This document shows, piece after piece, positions 10,461 through 20,042 of a DNA stretch of 64,000 nucleotides. Positions within the stretch are counted from its first letter, which is position 1. Each line of letters begins with the position of its first letter. Origin of the DNA: Pseudomonadota bacterium (lineage in GTDB: Bacteria; Pseudomonadota; Gammaproteobacteria; Burkholderiales; Rhodocyclaceae); NCBI GenBank assembly GCA_018262235.1, contig JAGTRY010000001.1:60277-124276 (forward strand). Direction: 5' to 3'. The position numbers and the translations under genes were made by a program. The notes under the pieces are model-generated. The model made no database searches. It was not told where the DNA came from and saw nothing but the letters and a program-made list of their open reading frames with translations.

Positions 10461-11128
10461 GTACGCAATCCGCGCTGGGGCTGCTGGGCGGCACCTTTGA
10501 TCCGATCCATCACGGCCATCTACGCCTGGGCATCGAAGCCCGGCAGCGTCTCGGACTGGGTGCGGTGCGCCTGATCCCTGCCGGGCAACCGCCGCACCGG
10601 GCTCGCCCCGGCACGCCCGCCGAGCATCGCCTGGCGATGACGGAACTGGCCACGTGCGGGCTGCCCGGCTTCGAAGTTGACCCCGCCGAAGTCCTCAGCC
10701 AGCAGACCAGCTATACCGTGGCAACCCTGGAACGCCTGCGCAAGGAGCTGGGCGCGATGCGCCCGCTGGTACTGATCCTCGGTGCGGATGCTTTCCTCGG
10801 TCTGGCCGGCTGGCATCGCTGGCGCGAACTGTTCGGGCTGGCCCATATTGCCGTCGCCACGCGCCCCGGCTACGTTCTCGCGGACGCCCTCTACGGCGGC
10901 GAACTCGCCGAGGAATGTCCGCAACGCCTGGCTCAGGATGTGCGCATCCTGCAATCCGAGCCGGCCGGCGCCATCGTGCCCTTCACGATTCCGTCGCTGG
11001 AAATCTCTGCAACCCTGATCCGCCATGCACTGGCTCACGACGAAGATGCACGCTTTTTGCTGCCTCCTGCCGTTCTGGACTATATTCAGGCCCATCACCT
11101 CTACTCACACCTGCCCCGTACCGCATGA
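10457..11128 (+). CDS. nadD: Nicotinate-nucleotide adenylyltransferase
   Basis: NadD joins nicotinate mononucleotide and ATP to form deamido-NAD in NAD synthesis, in the cytoplasm. The protein has 223 residues, the usual length. It opens with GLLGGTFDPIHHGHL, the nucleotidyltransferase (T/H)xGH-type signature, and has LILGADAFLGLAGWHRW in the middle and EISATLIR (the ISSTxIR equivalent) near the C-terminus. The GTG at 10457 overlaps the upstream stop as GTGA and is preferred to the TTG at 10445. It is followed by rsfS through an ATGA overlap, the common proteobacterial nadD-rsfS-rlmH order. Confidence 0.95.
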   Translation: MSTQSALGLLGGTFDPIHHGHLRLGIEARQRLGLGAVRLIPAGQPPHRARPGTPAEHRLAMTELATCGLPGFEVDPAEVLSQQTSYTVATLERLRKELGAMRPLVLILGADAFLGLAGWHRWRELFGLAHIAVATRPGYVLADALYGGELAEECPQRLAQDVRILQSEPAGAIVPFTIPSLEISATLIRHALAHDEDARFLLPPAVLDYIQAHHLYSHLPRTA

Positions 11129-11502
11129 ACACCCTCAAGCTCCAGAAAATCGTCGTAGAAGCACTCGAAGATGTCAAAGCCACCGACATCGAAGTCATCA
11201 ACGTCACCAAGCTCACCTCCCTGTTCGACCGCGTCATCATTGCCAGCGGCAGCTCCAACCGGCAGACCCGGGCGCTGGCCAACAATGTGGTGGTCAAGGT
11301 CAAGGAAGCCGGCGGCGAAGTCCTCGGTACCGAAGGCGAAGACAGTGGCGAATGGGTCCTGGTTGATCTGGGCGAAATCGTGGTTCACATCATGCAGCCG
11401 GCCGTGCGCACCTATTACAACCTCGAAGAACTGTGGTCCACCACGCCGGCCCGCCGGCGCAAGCTGATCGCCGACACCGAGGCCGCCGCACAAGAGGAAT
11501 GA
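11125..11502 (+). CDS. rsfS: Ribosomal silencing factor RsfS
   Basis: A 125-residue cytoplasmic protein that binds ribosomal protein uL14 on the large subunit and blocks subunit joining in starvation. Family hallmarks are visible: [51 protein letters not shown] and the C-terminal Y-x-L-E-x-L-W (YYNLEELW). The start is the ATG within ATGA overlapping the nadD stop; the stop overlaps the rlmH start in the same way. Length and motifs are complete. Regulation is likely shared with the upstream operon genes. Confidence 0.95.
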   Translation: MNTLKLQKIVVEALEDVKATDIEVINVTKLTSLFDRVIIASGSSNRQTRALANNVVVKVKEAGGEVLGTEGEDSGEWVLVDLGEIVVHIMQPAVRTYYNLEELWSTTPARRRKLIADTEAAAQEE

Positions 11503-11969
11503 GACTCCTCATCGCAGCAGTCGGCACGAAGATGCCGGCCTGGGTCGAAACCGGCTACGCCGAATTTGCCAAGCGTCTGCCCCGCGATTGCCCGCTGGAG
11601 CTCATCGAAGTCAAGGCCGAACCGCGCACGACCGGCAAGACGCCGGCAGCGATGATGGCGGCCGAAGCCGACCGCTTGCGGGCGGCCATTCCTGCGCGAC
11701 GTCGCTTGGTGGTGCTTGACGAGCGTGGCGACGACATCTCGACGCGCCAGCTCGCCGAGCGTCTGCAGAAATGGATGGGGCTGGGCGATGACGTGGCATT
11801 CGTGATCGGCGGCCCCGATGGTCTGGATCCGGGCTTGAAAGCCGAGGCACACGAGAAGCTGCGCCTCTCCAGCCTGACCCTGCCGCACGCCATGGTGCGT
11901 CCGCTGCTGGCTGAAGCGCTTTACCGCGCCTGGAGCCTGATGAACAATCATCCTTATCATCGCGAGTGA
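11499..11969 (+). CDS. rlmH: 23S rRNA pseudouridine-1915 N3-methyltransferase
   Basis: RlmH is a SPOUT-fold methyltransferase that methylates pseudouridine 1915 in helix 69 of 23S rRNA. The 156-residue product shows [20 protein letters not shown], the [10 protein letters not shown] loop that forms part of the S-adenosylmethionine knot, and the [21 protein letters not shown]-terminus. AGAGGA lies just upstream of the ATG at 11499, which overlaps the rsfS stop as ATGA. Length matches the family (about 155). Earlier in-frame starts would extend into rsfS and are rejected. Confidence 0.95.
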   Translation: MRLLIAAVGTKMPAWVETGYAEFAKRLPRDCPLELIEVKAEPRTTGKTPAAMMAAEADRLRAAIPARRRLVVLDERGDDISTRQLAERLQKWMGLGDDVAFVIGGPDGLDPGLKAEAHEKLRLSSLTLPHAMVRPLLAEALYRAWSLMNNHPYHRE

Positions 11970-11982
11970 GAACCCGTCTGTC

Positions 11983-12603
11983 ATGTCGCTGAACCTGCAT
12001 CCGCGCATTTATCTGGCCTCGCGCAGCCCGCGCCGGCGTGAATTGCTGCATCAGATCGGCATCGATTTCGATACGCTGATGTTCCGCGTGCCACCTCGTG
12101 AGGATGAGGATGTCTCCGAAGCCATCCTGCCCGGGGAAGATGCTGAAACCTATGTGGTCCGCGTTGCCTGTGCCAAAGCCGAAGGCGCACTGCGCCGCAT
12201 CGTCTGGCGCAATCTGCGTCCGCAGCCGATCCTTTCCGCAGACACCACGCTGGAACTGGATGGCGAGATCATCGGCAAGCCGGACAGCGTCCATCACGCC
12301 GACGCCATCCTGCGCAAGCTCAGCGGTCGCACCCATCGGGTCCTGACGGCAGTGGCCGTCGTCGAAGGGGAACGTCTCGAACATTGCCTGAACGTGAGCA
12401 CGGTGCGTTTCCGCGAACTCAGCGATGCGGCCATCCAGCGCTACATCGCCAGCGGCGAGCCGTTCGACAAGGCTGGCGCCTATGGCATCCAGGGGCATGC
12501 GGCGGTTTTCATCGCCGAAATCAACGGTTCGTACAGCGGCATCATGGGTCTGCCGCTGTTTGAAACGGCAGAACTGCTGAGCCGCTTCGGCATCCAGGTC
12601 TGA
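11983..12603 (+). CDS. maf: Maf/YhdE-family nucleotide pyrophosphatase
   Basis: A 206-residue house-cleaning enzyme that hydrolyses non-canonical or excess nucleoside triphosphates to monophosphates. Visible motifs are LASRSPRRRELL at the N-terminus, the catalytic ILSADTTLELDGEIIGKP and the FDKAGAYGIQG loop. The last two are of the YhdE type (dTTP/UTP pyrophosphatase, septum-linked) rather than the YceF type; the substrate is inferred from that. It follows rlmH by 13 bases and ends the plus-strand run, facing the VanZ-like gene. Confidence 0.9.
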   Translation: MSLNLHPRIYLASRSPRRRELLHQIGIDFDTLMFRVPPREDEDVSEAILPGEDAETYVVRVACAKAEGALRRIVWRNLRPQPILSADTTLELDGEIIGKPDSVHHADAILRKLSGRTHRVLTAVAVVEGERLEHCLNVSTVRFRELSDAAIQRYIASGEPFDKAGAYGIQGHAAVFIAEINGSYSGIMGLPLFETAELLSRFGIQV

Positions 12604-12610
12604 AACCCGC

Positions 12611-13666
12611 TCAATATCGCCGGATCACGGCCGCCTGCGCGGACAGGTAGGCCAGCGCAAGGAATGGCCAGAGCGCCGCAGAAAGCTGGGTCAGCCCGTA
12701 GAAGTTGAGGAAATGCCCCTCCTGGATGGTCCGCACGGAAGCATCCACAAAGGGATTGTCCGGCGCCAGATTGACCAGGGCCGTGCTCAGCAACAGGGTC
12801 AGACTTGTCAGGCTGTGCTGCGTCCAGCGTGGCAAGCGGCTCGCCACCAGCAGCAGGACCAGCCCCAGCACCAGACCACGGACACCACCCGTCGTGGCCC
12901 ATTGCAGCGGATCGGCCGGCACCAGGAAGATGTAGTCGGCCAGCGAGCGCAGCCCCAGCCCCACCGCCATGACCAGCACCAGCAGTCCGATGCTGCTTGC
13001 CCGCAGACAACGCAGCAGCAAGAGCCCGAACGCAAACGTACTGCTCGTGGTGATGGCCAGCTCCAGCACCATGTAGCGGCGTGCGGAAAAAGCCATCGGT
13101 GCAGGCAGGTCGAACAGCACGCGCAGATCGCCGGTCCCGAACAGGGTCGTACTGGGCTCCAGCTGGGTCAGCCACCACAGCGCCACGAGGATCATTCCGA
13201 GCTCACCGATGTGCCCGGGCAGGATGTGCCGTTCACGCCAGCGCTGCACCCAGCCGCCCTCATCGAAGATCTTTCCCCCGTACAAGCCCGCCCACGCCCC
13301 CAGCCCACCACCGGCGATATTGGTCGCCAGATCAAGATTGGACGCCACCCGCGTCGGCAAATAGTTCTGCAGGAACTCGACCGTGAAACTCAAGCCTCCG
13401 CTTGCCAGCAGGGCCAGCAGCACGACGCCGGAAGTACGGTAGCGTTTGTGGAAGGCCGCCGCAAAGGTAAAGCCCAGTGGCACAAAGCCCAGCACATTCA
13501 GATAGATATCCAGAGGCTGGTTGTACTTTGGCCAGGGAGCAATCAGGAAGGCGAAAGGGCTGATGCCTGAATCCGTCCAGCCCTTGAAGGGGAACAGGCA
13601 TACATACAGGGTCAGCAGCGCATAGGCCACGCACAGGTAGCGTGGCAAGCGGCTGCTGTGTGCCAT
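12611..13666 (-). CDS. VanZ-like multi-pass membrane protein
   Basis: A 351-residue integral membrane protein with about eight hydrophobic segments. The N-terminal 130 residues carry the VanZ pattern: a first helix (YALLTLYVCLFPFKGW), D-I-Y-L-N-V-L-G-F-V-P-L-G, then SGGLSFTVEFLQNYLPTRVASNLDLATNIAGGGLGA, with the conserved E, Q and R...D-L-x-x-N. VanZ itself gives low-level teicoplanin resistance, but most members are of unknown function. The C-terminal 200 residues form a second helical domain found in longer relatives. It lies 21 bases downstream of the symporter gene and may be cotranscribed. Confidence 0.82.
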   Translation of the reverse strand: MAHSSRLPRYLCVAYALLTLYVCLFPFKGWTDSGISPFAFLIAPWPKYNQPLDIYLNVLGFVPLGFTFAAAFHKRYRTSGVVLLALLASGGLSFTVEFLQNYLPTRVASNLDLATNIAGGGLGAWAGLYGGKIFDEGGWVQRWRERHILPGHIGELGMILVALWWLTQLEPSTTLFGTGDLRVLFDLPAPMAFSARRYMVLELAITTSSTFAFGLLLLRCLRASSIGLLVLVMAVGLGLRSLADYIFLVPADPLQWATTGGVRGLVLGLVLLLVASRLPRWTQHSLTSLTLLLSTALVNLAPDNPFVDASVRTIQEGHFLNFYGLTQLSAALWPFLALAYLSAQAAVIRRY

Positions 13667-13687
13667 CTCAGACGGTCCCGGCCATCA

Positions 13688-15229
13688 TCAGGGCTTCCTC
13701 GGCGTATGCTGGGCGGCCGCCATCGCATGCGTATGGTCGGCATCATGATGACTGCGCGCATGGTCATGCAGCGCCACAGGCGTATTACGAATCCATTGGG
13801 GCAGCAATGAGCCGACGATCATCCCGCCGATGCTGGCAAGCAGACCAAAAAACTGCGGTGGCACCGTGTTGGCCAGATCAATCCAGCTTTCTGGCGCGGC
13901 CACCCAGCCCATCATCGGCAGCAACAAGGCCAGCCACACCACACACCCAGCCACGATAGCCACGATGGCCCCCTGATTGGTGGCACGCTTCCAGTACAAA
14001 CCGAAAGCCAGCGGCGCAAACGCCATCGCCAGAGTGACGGAATACGCCTGTTCAACCATCTGGTAAATCGAAGCCTCGCTGTTGAGCGCAAAAACCATGA
14101 CCAGCACGGTGAACACCACCACCACGATGCGCGTCATGCGCAGGAAACGGATATCACCCATGCCTGGCATGAACCCGCGCAGCACGTTCTCGGAGAAGGT
14201 CACAGACGGCGCCAGCAAGGTCCCTGAAGCAGTACTCATGATCGCCGAGAGCAATGCGCCGAAGAACATCACCTGCGCCGCAATCGGCATGTGTTCGAGA
14301 ACCAGGCGCGGCAGGATCATCTGTGAATCACCGCCCGGCGCCAGTTGCTGCGCTACCAGCTCGGGCGCCACGACGCTGGCGGAATACGCAATGAAGAGTG
14401 GAACGAAGGCAAAGAAAAAGTAGCCCACGCCCCCCGTGACGGTCCCCCACAACGCACCGGTTTCGTTACGGGCAGAATTCACGCGCTGGAATACATCCTG
14501 CTGCGGCATAGACCCCAGGGCCATGGTTGAGAACGCGGCAATGAACGCCACCCACTCAAGGAAGCCGCCACTCGGCAGCAATTCCAGCTTGCCATGACTG
14601 CTCATGTGATCCACCACCACGCCCACGCCACCAGCCATGTCACCCACAGCCCAGGCGATGTAGAGCAGACCGACGACAATCACGCTCATCTGCAAAAAAT
14701 CAGTCAGTGCGACCGACCACATCCCGCCATACAAGGTGTAGAGCAGCACCACGCCTGTGCCAATCAGCATGCCATACTCGCGACTGATCGCATCATGCGA
14801 AAGCACCGAAAACACCAGTCCCAATGCGGAAATCTGCGCAGCGACCCATCCCAGATAGGAAATCGTGATCACGATCGAGGTAATGATTTCAACGCTGCGA
14901 CCATAACGCCGCCGGTAGAAATCGCCCAGCGTCATCAGGTTCATGCGATACAAGGGCAGCGCAAAGAACAAGCCAAACAGAATCAACGCAGACGCGGCAC
15001 CAAAAGGATCCGCGATGATGCCGGACAAGCCATCGCGCACAAAAGTTGCCGAGATACCGAGTACCGTTTCAGCGCCAAACCAGGTCGCGAAAACAGTGGC
15101 TACCGTAATGTAGAACGGCAGGTGACGGCCGGTAGTGACGTAGTCGCTCGAATTATTGACACGCGTAGCGGCATACAGGCCGATCACGATGGAGACCAGC
15201 AGATAAAGAATGACAGCAGCAATCAGCAT
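13688..15229 (-). CDS. Sodium:solute symporter (SSS family) with His-rich tail
   Basis: A 513-residue transporter that imports an organic solute with sodium. About 13 membrane helices are seen, with SSS-type features: SDYVTTGRHLPFYIT and ATWFGAETVLGISATF in the first helices, LYGGMWSVALTDFLQM, and SAIMSTASGTLLAPS (the sodium-site Ser/Thr helix). Start 15229 (MLIAAVILYLLVSIVIG) is chosen over an upstream TTG. The last 29 residues are hydrophilic and hold a His/Asp cluster (HDHARSHHDADHTH), unlike typical SSS members, possibly a metal-binding tail. The substrate cannot be read from sequence. Confidence 0.88.
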   Translation of the reverse strand: MLIAAVILYLLVSIVIGLYAATRVNNSSDYVTTGRHLPFYITVATVFATWFGAETVLGISATFVRDGLSGIIADPFGAASALILFGLFFALPLYRMNLMTLGDFYRRRYGRSVEIITSIVITISYLGWVAAQISALGLVFSVLSHDAISREYGMLIGTGVVLLYTLYGGMWSVALTDFLQMSVIVVGLLYIAWAVGDMAGGVGVVVDHMSSHGKLELLPSGGFLEWVAFIAAFSTMALGSMPQQDVFQRVNSARNETGALWGTVTGGVGYFFFAFVPLFIAYSASVVAPELVAQQLAPGGDSQMILPRLVLEHMPIAAQVMFFGALLSAIMSTASGTLLAPSVTFSENVLRGFMPGMGDIRFLRMTRIVVVVFTVLVMVFALNSEASIYQMVEQAYSVTLAMAFAPLAFGLYWKRATNQGAIVAIVAGCVVWLALLLPMMGWVAAPESWIDLANTVPPQFFGLLASIGGMIVGSLLPQWIRNTPVALHDHARSHHDADHTHAMAAAQHTPRKP

Positions 15230-15282
15230 TGACGAATGACCCCGGACAAAAGGCTCTGCGGCCCACAAAAAAACCGTCGCCG

Positions 15283-15288
15283 ATTATA
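15283..15288 (-). promoter_or_regulatory. Candidate -10 box of the symporter gene
   Basis: On the minus strand a perfect TATAAT lies about 55 bases before the symporter ATG, followed by a run of seven T. No good -35 hexamer is found at 16-18 bases, so this is a candidate only. It suggests the symporter is transcribed separately from tctCBA. Confidence 0.35.
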
Positions 15289-15358
15289 GCGGGACCTGTG
15301 GCCCACACGTAGCCCGCAACGGCGGGAGTCCGCACGTAGATGATGCTACGCAAGAACT

Positions 15359-16864
15359 CTAATCATCTTCCACAAACACCTGTTCGCGGCGATCCCGGAC
15401 CTTGGGCAGCAGCACCGCCAGCAACAGGCCGGCCGCGATCAGCAGCAGCACCAGCGAGATCGGGCGGGTCAGGAAGACCGTCGGATCACCACGCGACAGA
15501 CGCAGCGCACGACGCAGGTTTTCCTCCAGCATCGGGCCGAGGATAAACCCTAGCAAGAGCGGTGCCGGCTCGCAGCCCAGGCGGTGAAACAGATATCCGA
15601 GCAAGGCAAAGGGCAGGATCAGCATCACATCGAAAACGTTGTTCTGCATGCCGTACACCCCGATCACGCAGCACAACAGAATCGCTGGATACAGCAAGCG
15701 GTAAGGCAGCGACAGCATCCTGATCCACACCCCGATCAAGGGCAGGTTGAGCACCAGCAGCATGCCATTGCCGACCCACATTGATGCAATCAGCCCCCAG
15801 AACAATTCCGGATTCGCGCTCATCACCTGCGGGCCGGGCTGGATGCTGTGGATGGTCATCGCCCCGACCATCAACGCCATCACCGGATTGGGCGGAATGC
15901 CCAGGGTCAACATCGGAATGAAGGAGGTCTGTGCCCCCGCATTATTGGCCGATTCCGGCCCGGCCACGCCGCAGATGGCTCCCTTGCCGAATGCCTCCGG
16001 ATGGCGCGAAACCTTCTTCTCCAGCGAGTACGAAGCAAACGAAGACATCACCGCCCCGCCACCGGGCAACACACCGAGCAGGGACCCCAGGCAAGTCCCG
16101 CGCAGCACCGCCGGGAAAGCCTCGCGCAGTTCAGCGCGCGTCGGCCACAGACTGCCGACTTTCTGCAACACGGTCTGCCCGGCCTCTGCCTGCTCCAGAT
16201 TGCGGATGATCTCGGCAAAGGCAAACAGGCCCATCGCCACCACCACAAAATTGAAGCCGTCCATCAACTCGGGCACATCGAAGGAAAACCGTGCCGTGCC
16301 GGAATTCACGTCGGTCCCCACCACCCCCAGCAACAAGCCCAGCACGATCATCGCCAGCGCCTTGAGCAGCGAACCATGCGCCAGCACCACGGCGCCAACC
16401 AGACCCAGCACCATCAAGGCCACGTATTCGGCGGAGCCGAAGCGGGTCGCCAGATCGGTCAAAGGTGCCGCAAAACCCGCAATGATCACGGTCGCCACCG
16501 AGCCCGCGAAGAACGACCCCAGCGCCGAGATGGCCAGCGCCGCCCCCGCCCGCCCGCGGCGTGCCATCTGGTAGCCATCCAGACAGGTCACCACCGAAGA
16601 AGATTCTCCCGGCATATTCACGAGAATCGCGGTGATCGAACCACCGTACTGCGCACCGTAGTAAATCCCGGCAAGCATGATCAGGGCAGAAACCGGCGAC
16701 AAGGCATATGTCATCGGCAGCAGCATCGCGATGGTCGACAACGGGCCCAACCCCGGCAGGACCCCGACCGCGGTACCCAGCAAGACGCCGATGAAGCAAT
16801 ACAAGAGATTGTGCAGCGACAGTGCCGTTTGGAACCCAAGGGCCAGATGGTTCAGCAGATCCAT
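15359..16864 (-). CDS. tctA: Tripartite tricarboxylate transporter, large membrane subunit
   Basis: TctA is the about 12-helix membrane subunit that moves the substrate, usually citrate or another carboxylate, using an ion gradient. The protein has 501 residues, the family length. Motifs include GVLPGLGPLSTIAMLLPMTY, IYYGAQYGGSITAILVNMPG and the repeated half GVLPGGGAVMSSFASY with GVAGPESANNAGAQTSFIPM, the inverted-repeat signatures of TctA. It is the last gene of tctC-tctB-tctA, seven bases after tctB. The carboxylate specificity is unknown. Confidence 0.95.
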   Translation of the reverse strand: MDLLNHLALGFQTALSLHNLLYCFIGVLLGTAVGVLPGLGPLSTIAMLLPMTYALSPVSALIMLAGIYYGAQYGGSITAILVNMPGESSSVVTCLDGYQMARRGRAGAALAISALGSFFAGSVATVIIAGFAAPLTDLATRFGSAEYVALMVLGLVGAVVLAHGSLLKALAMIVLGLLLGVVGTDVNSGTARFSFDVPELMDGFNFVVVAMGLFAFAEIIRNLEQAEAGQTVLQKVGSLWPTRAELREAFPAVLRGTCLGSLLGVLPGGGAVMSSFASYSLEKKVSRHPEAFGKGAICGVAGPESANNAGAQTSFIPMLTLGIPPNPVMALMVGAMTIHSIQPGPQVMSANPELFWGLIASMWVGNGMLLVLNLPLIGVWIRMLSLPYRLLYPAILLCCVIGVYGMQNNVFDVMLILPFALLGYLFHRLGCEPAPLLLGFILGPMLEENLRRALRLSRGDPTVFLTRPISLVLLLIAAGLLLAVLLPKVRDRREQVFVEDD

Positions 16865-16871
16865 GACTCAC

Positions 16872-17327
16872 TCACCCGAATTTCGGCCACACCGGCAAGG
16901 GCAATTTCAGGCCCCAGGCAAACACCGCACAGGCGAGCAAGGCCAGCACCAGCGCACTCAGCGCCACTTCGCCCCAACGGCGTCCCGGTTGCCCGAGACT
17001 GGAGACGCCGACCAGCAGTACTGACGCGATGAACAGCCCCAAGCATTCCAGGCTGAGTCCGAACACGGCTACACCCGCGCAGACGGCCAGCAATGCCCGC
17101 CACGGCAGACGCCCCGCTATTCCTGGTGCATCCTTGCCCTGTGCCGTGACAAAGATGGCGATGCCCAGCAAGACCAGCAAGCCCCCTAGCAAGCGCGGAT
17201 AAAACCCCGGGCCCATTTGTGCTGCGGTGCCCATATCATACGCACCAGCACCAATCGCGAAGCCTGCGCCGAACAGGACGAAGAGCAGGCCTGCCAACCG
17301 GTCAGGATGCGCAAGAAAATGCTTCAT
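16872..17327 (-). CDS. tctB: Tripartite tricarboxylate transporter, small membrane subunit
   Basis: TctB is the small, poorly conserved four-helix subunit. The protein has 151 residues with hydrophobic stretches near 12-32, 50-62, 78-98 and 120-143, and the early motif G-A-A-Q-M-G-P-G-F-Y-P-R, which is the family's most recognisable element. It sits between tctC (four bases upstream) and tctA (seven bases downstream), which supports the call more than the sequence alone. No catalytic residues are expected. Confidence 0.92.
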   Translation of the reverse strand: MKHFLAHPDRLAGLLFVLFGAGFAIGAGAYDMGTAAQMGPGFYPRLLGGLLVLLGIAIFVTAQGKDAPGIAGRLPWRALLAVCAGVAVFGLSLECLGLFIASVLLVGVSSLGQPGRRWGEVALSALVLALLACAVFAWGLKLPLPVWPKFG

Positions 17328-17331
17328 TCAT

Positions 17332-18300
17332 TCAATCCAGTTTCGCACCGGAACGCTTGACGACAGCCGGCCAGGCCGCAAGTTCGGACTTCATCAGGGC
17401 GCCAAACTGTTCCGGTGTACTGCCCGCGCTCTCCGCCCCTGCAGCCAGCAGACGCGCCTGCACGTCGGGCAGGGCGAGAATCTGGCCTATTGCCTTGTTG
17501 AGTTTCAGGATCACCTCACGCGGCGTGTTCGACGGCACCAGAACACCATTCCAGGTGGTTGCGTCGAAGCCCGGAAAACCCTGCTCGGCAACGGTCGGCA
17601 CCATCGGAGCGGCAACCGAACGGCGGCCATTCGACACCGCGATCAGCTTCACCTTGCCGGCTTTTACCAACGGCTGCAGGTTCGACAGGGCCGCAAAGGC
17701 CATGTGCACTTCACCGCCATTGAGCGCCTGGGCCGCAGGAGGGCCACCATTGAACGGGATATGCACGATGTAGGTGTTGGTGTACATCTTGAGCATTTCC
17801 ATCGCCAGGTGCGACAGCGAGCCATTCCCGACAGAAGCGTAATCGAGCTGGCCAGGCTTGGCCTTGGCCAATGCCACCAGTTCCTTGATGTTATTGACCT
17901 TCAGGTCACTGCGCACGGCCAGCACATTCGGCTGGGTGACGACAAGGATCACCGGCGCAAAGTCCTTGGCCAGATCGTAGGGCAGCTTGGGATAGAGAGA
18001 CGGCGCTACCGTCAGCGGGCCGTTATAGCCCATCAGCAGGGTATGCCCATCGCGGGCCTTGGCCACGGCATCGGTACCGATGGTACCGCCCGCACCGGGC
18101 CGGTTCTCCACGATCACGGGCTGGCCAAGCATCGGCGTGAGTTTTTCGCCGATCACCCGTGCCACGATATCCACCGAACTGCCGGCTGGCGTGGGCACCA
18201 CGATCTTCACCGGCTGGCTGGGCCAGCTCTGGGCCATGGCTGAAAGGGAGAGAAAACAGCTGGAGACGCAGACAAGCAAACCACGCAAGCGACTGGACAT
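17332..18300 (-). CDS. tctC: Tripartite tricarboxylate transporter substrate-binding protein (Bug family)
   Basis: A 322-residue periplasmic binding protein that delivers a carboxylate to TctAB. The start at 18300 has GGGAG eight bases upstream; the peptide begins MSSRLRGLLVCVSSCFLSL and is cleaved near A-M-A-Q. Bug-family motifs follow: WPSQPVKIVVPTPAGSSVDIVAR, QPVIVENRPGAGGTIGTDAVAKA, LDYASVGNGSLSHLAMEML and VPTVAEQGFPGFDATTWNGV. In the usual PxAAGGxxD loop the glycines are replaced (TPAGSSVD), which may alter the ligand. It leads the tctCBA operon. Confidence 0.95.
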   Translation of the reverse strand: MSSRLRGLLVCVSSCFLSLSAMAQSWPSQPVKIVVPTPAGSSVDIVARVIGEKLTPMLGQPVIVENRPGAGGTIGTDAVAKARDGHTLLMGYNGPLTVAPSLYPKLPYDLAKDFAPVILVVTQPNVLAVRSDLKVNNIKELVALAKAKPGQLDYASVGNGSLSHLAMEMLKMYTNTYIVHIPFNGGPPAAQALNGGEVHMAFAALSNLQPLVKAGKVKLIAVSNGRRSVAAPMVPTVAEQGFPGFDATTWNGVLVPSNTPREVILKLNKAIGQILALPDVQARLLAAGAESAGSTPEQFGALMKSELAAWPAVVKRSGAKLD

Positions 18301-18329
18301 GATCAAGGCTCCCGGTGAATGGAGCGTCG

Positions 18330-18335
18330 ATCATA
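18330..18335 (-). promoter_or_regulatory. Candidate -10 box of tctCBA
   Basis: TATGAT on the minus strand lies 29 bases before the tctC start, at a plausible distance for a transcription start near 18323. No strong -35 is seen at 16-18 bases, so an activator may be needed. Confidence 0.35.
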
Positions 18336-18401
18336 GCAGTGTCGTGACCGACGCGTGACCGGAACCGGCCCCTGCCCGCGACTAAATCCCTTGTCCTTGC
18401 G

Positions 18402-19988
18402 TTATGCCAAGCGCCCAAGCAGTTGCAGGGCCAGTATTCCCAGCACCGCCAGGGTCAGCACGGCCAGCCAGCGATTGCGCTTGCGCTGCAGGCGCAGGAG
18501 TTGCGCATGGCGCTCGGCCTCACGCTGCGAGACATCGCTGTTCAGCGCACGGTGCAGGAGGCGCGGGATCTGCGGCAGCGTCACCGCCCAGTTCGGGGCC
18601 TCGGCCTGGATATGCCTGATGAATGCACGCCAGCCGATTTGCTCGCTCATCCAGCGCTCCAGAAAAGGCTTGGCGGTCTGCCACAGATCCAGATCCGGAT
18701 CGAGCTGACGCCCCAGGCCTTCAATGTTGAGCAGGGTTTTCTGCAGCATAGCGAGCTGGGGCTGCACTTCCATCTCGAAACGGCGTGCTGTCTGGAACAG
18801 GCGCAGCAGGGTCTTGCCGAAAGAGATGTCTTTCAGCGGACGATCAAAGATCGGTTCGCATACGGCGCGGATTGCGGTCTCGAATTCATCCACGCGCACA
18901 TGCGCCGGTACCCATCCGGCATCGATATGGGCCTGCGCCACGCGCTCGTAATCGCGCCGGAAGAAGGCCAGGAAATTCTGTGCGAGATAGGATTTGTCGC
19001 TGTCATTCAAGGTCCCCATGATGCCGAAATCCAGCGCCACGTATTGGCCACCCGGTGTCACGAAGATGTTGCCGGGATGCATGTCGGCATGAAAATAACC
19101 GTCACGGAACACCTGGGTGAAGAAGATTTCCACGCCGGCACGCGACAGGGCCTTGAGGTCCACGCCCTGGGCACGCAGGGTATCAATCTGCGAAATCGGC
19201 GTGCCGTACATGCGCTGCATCACCATCAGTTTGCGCGTGCAGAAATCCCAATGGACTTCGGGTACCGCAAGCAGGGGAGAGTCGTGGAAGTTGCGCCGCA
19301 ACTGCGAGCAGTTCGCGGCCTCGCGCATCATGTCCAGCTCGTCGTCGAGATGACGGGCGTATTCCGCAACCAGCTCGCGCGGCTTCAGGCGCTTGCCATC
19401 CCGCCAGAGCTTCTCGATCAGCGCGGCGGCGGTATCCATCAGCGCGAGGTCGTGCGCAATCACCGGTTCGATCCCCGGACGCAAGACCTTCACGGCGACT
19501 TCGGTGCCGTCCGGCAGCTCGGCAAAGTGAACCTGTGCCACAGAGGCCGAAGCCACTGGCGTCACCTCGAAGCGGCGGAACACTTCGCCAACCGGCTTGC
19601 CATATTCGCTTTGCAGGACTTCGAGCACCTGCGACGACGGGAAAGGCGGCACCTGATCCTGCAGCTTGGCCAGCTCGTCGGCGATATCCAGTGCCAGCAG
19701 GTCACGTCGTGTCGACAGCATCTGGCCGAACTTGACGAAGATGGGGCCCAGGGATTCCAGCGCCAGCCGCAATCTCACGGCACGTGGCTCGGCGAAACGG
19801 CGCACGGGCAAAAGACGCTGGACCCATTCACCCACGCGGGTGTTGGCTGCATGGTCCAGGATCATCTGATCCAGACCAAAACGCCGGGCAACGGTGATGA
19901 TCCTGAAGAAGCGGAACAGGCGCACGATGAAGGTGACAAGCGTGTAAAACGCCGATGTTAGCAGCTTGCGTGCGAGGGCCGGCGACAA
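18402..19988 (-). CDS. ubiB: UbiB, ubiquinone biosynthesis ATPase/kinase-like protein
   Basis: A membrane-anchored atypical kinase-like ATPase needed for ubiquinone synthesis. The protein has up to 528 residues. Visible are the KxGQ motif ([15 protein letters not shown]), the Ala-rich loop ([12 protein letters not shown]), the ion-pair Lys ([10 protein letters not shown]), the HADMHPGN catalytic loop and LDFGIMG, then a C-terminal hydrophobic helix pair ([19 protein letters not shown]). The TTG at 19988 gives the longest form; a GTG at 19925 (start of [17 protein letters not shown]) is equally plausible and would fit betaproteobacterial homologues. It diverges from hemE. Confidence 0.93.
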   Translation of the reverse strand: MSPALARKLLTSAFYTLVTFIVRLFRFFRIITVARRFGLDQMILDHAANTRVGEWVQRLLPVRRFAEPRAVRLRLALESLGPIFVKFGQMLSTRRDLLALDIADELAKLQDQVPPFPSSQVLEVLQSEYGKPVGEVFRRFEVTPVASASVAQVHFAELPDGTEVAVKVLRPGIEPVIAHDLALMDTAAALIEKLWRDGKRLKPRELVAEYARHLDDELDMMREAANCSQLRRNFHDSPLLAVPEVHWDFCTRKLMVMQRMYGTPISQIDTLRAQGVDLKALSRAGVEIFFTQVFRDGYFHADMHPGNIFVTPGGQYVALDFGIMGTLNDSDKSYLAQNFLAFFRRDYERVAQAHIDAGWVPAHVRVDEFETAIRAVCEPIFDRPLKDISFGKTLLRLFQTARRFEMEVQPQLAMLQKTLLNIEGLGRQLDPDLDLWQTAKPFLERWMSEQIGWRAFIRHIQAEAPNWAVTLPQIPRLLHRALNSDVSQREAERHAQLLRLQRKRNRWLAVLTLAVLGILALQLLGRLA

Positions 19989-20042
19989 GGCGGAAGCGAG
20001 AGACTAGAATCTCCCTCCCCAACTGAACTGTGGCGGCGCTCC

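Noticed and set aside
18423..19961. 512-codon plus-strand open frame
   Set aside because: It is antisense to ubiB, whose kinase motifs are certain; the translated residues are His/Gln-rich noise.
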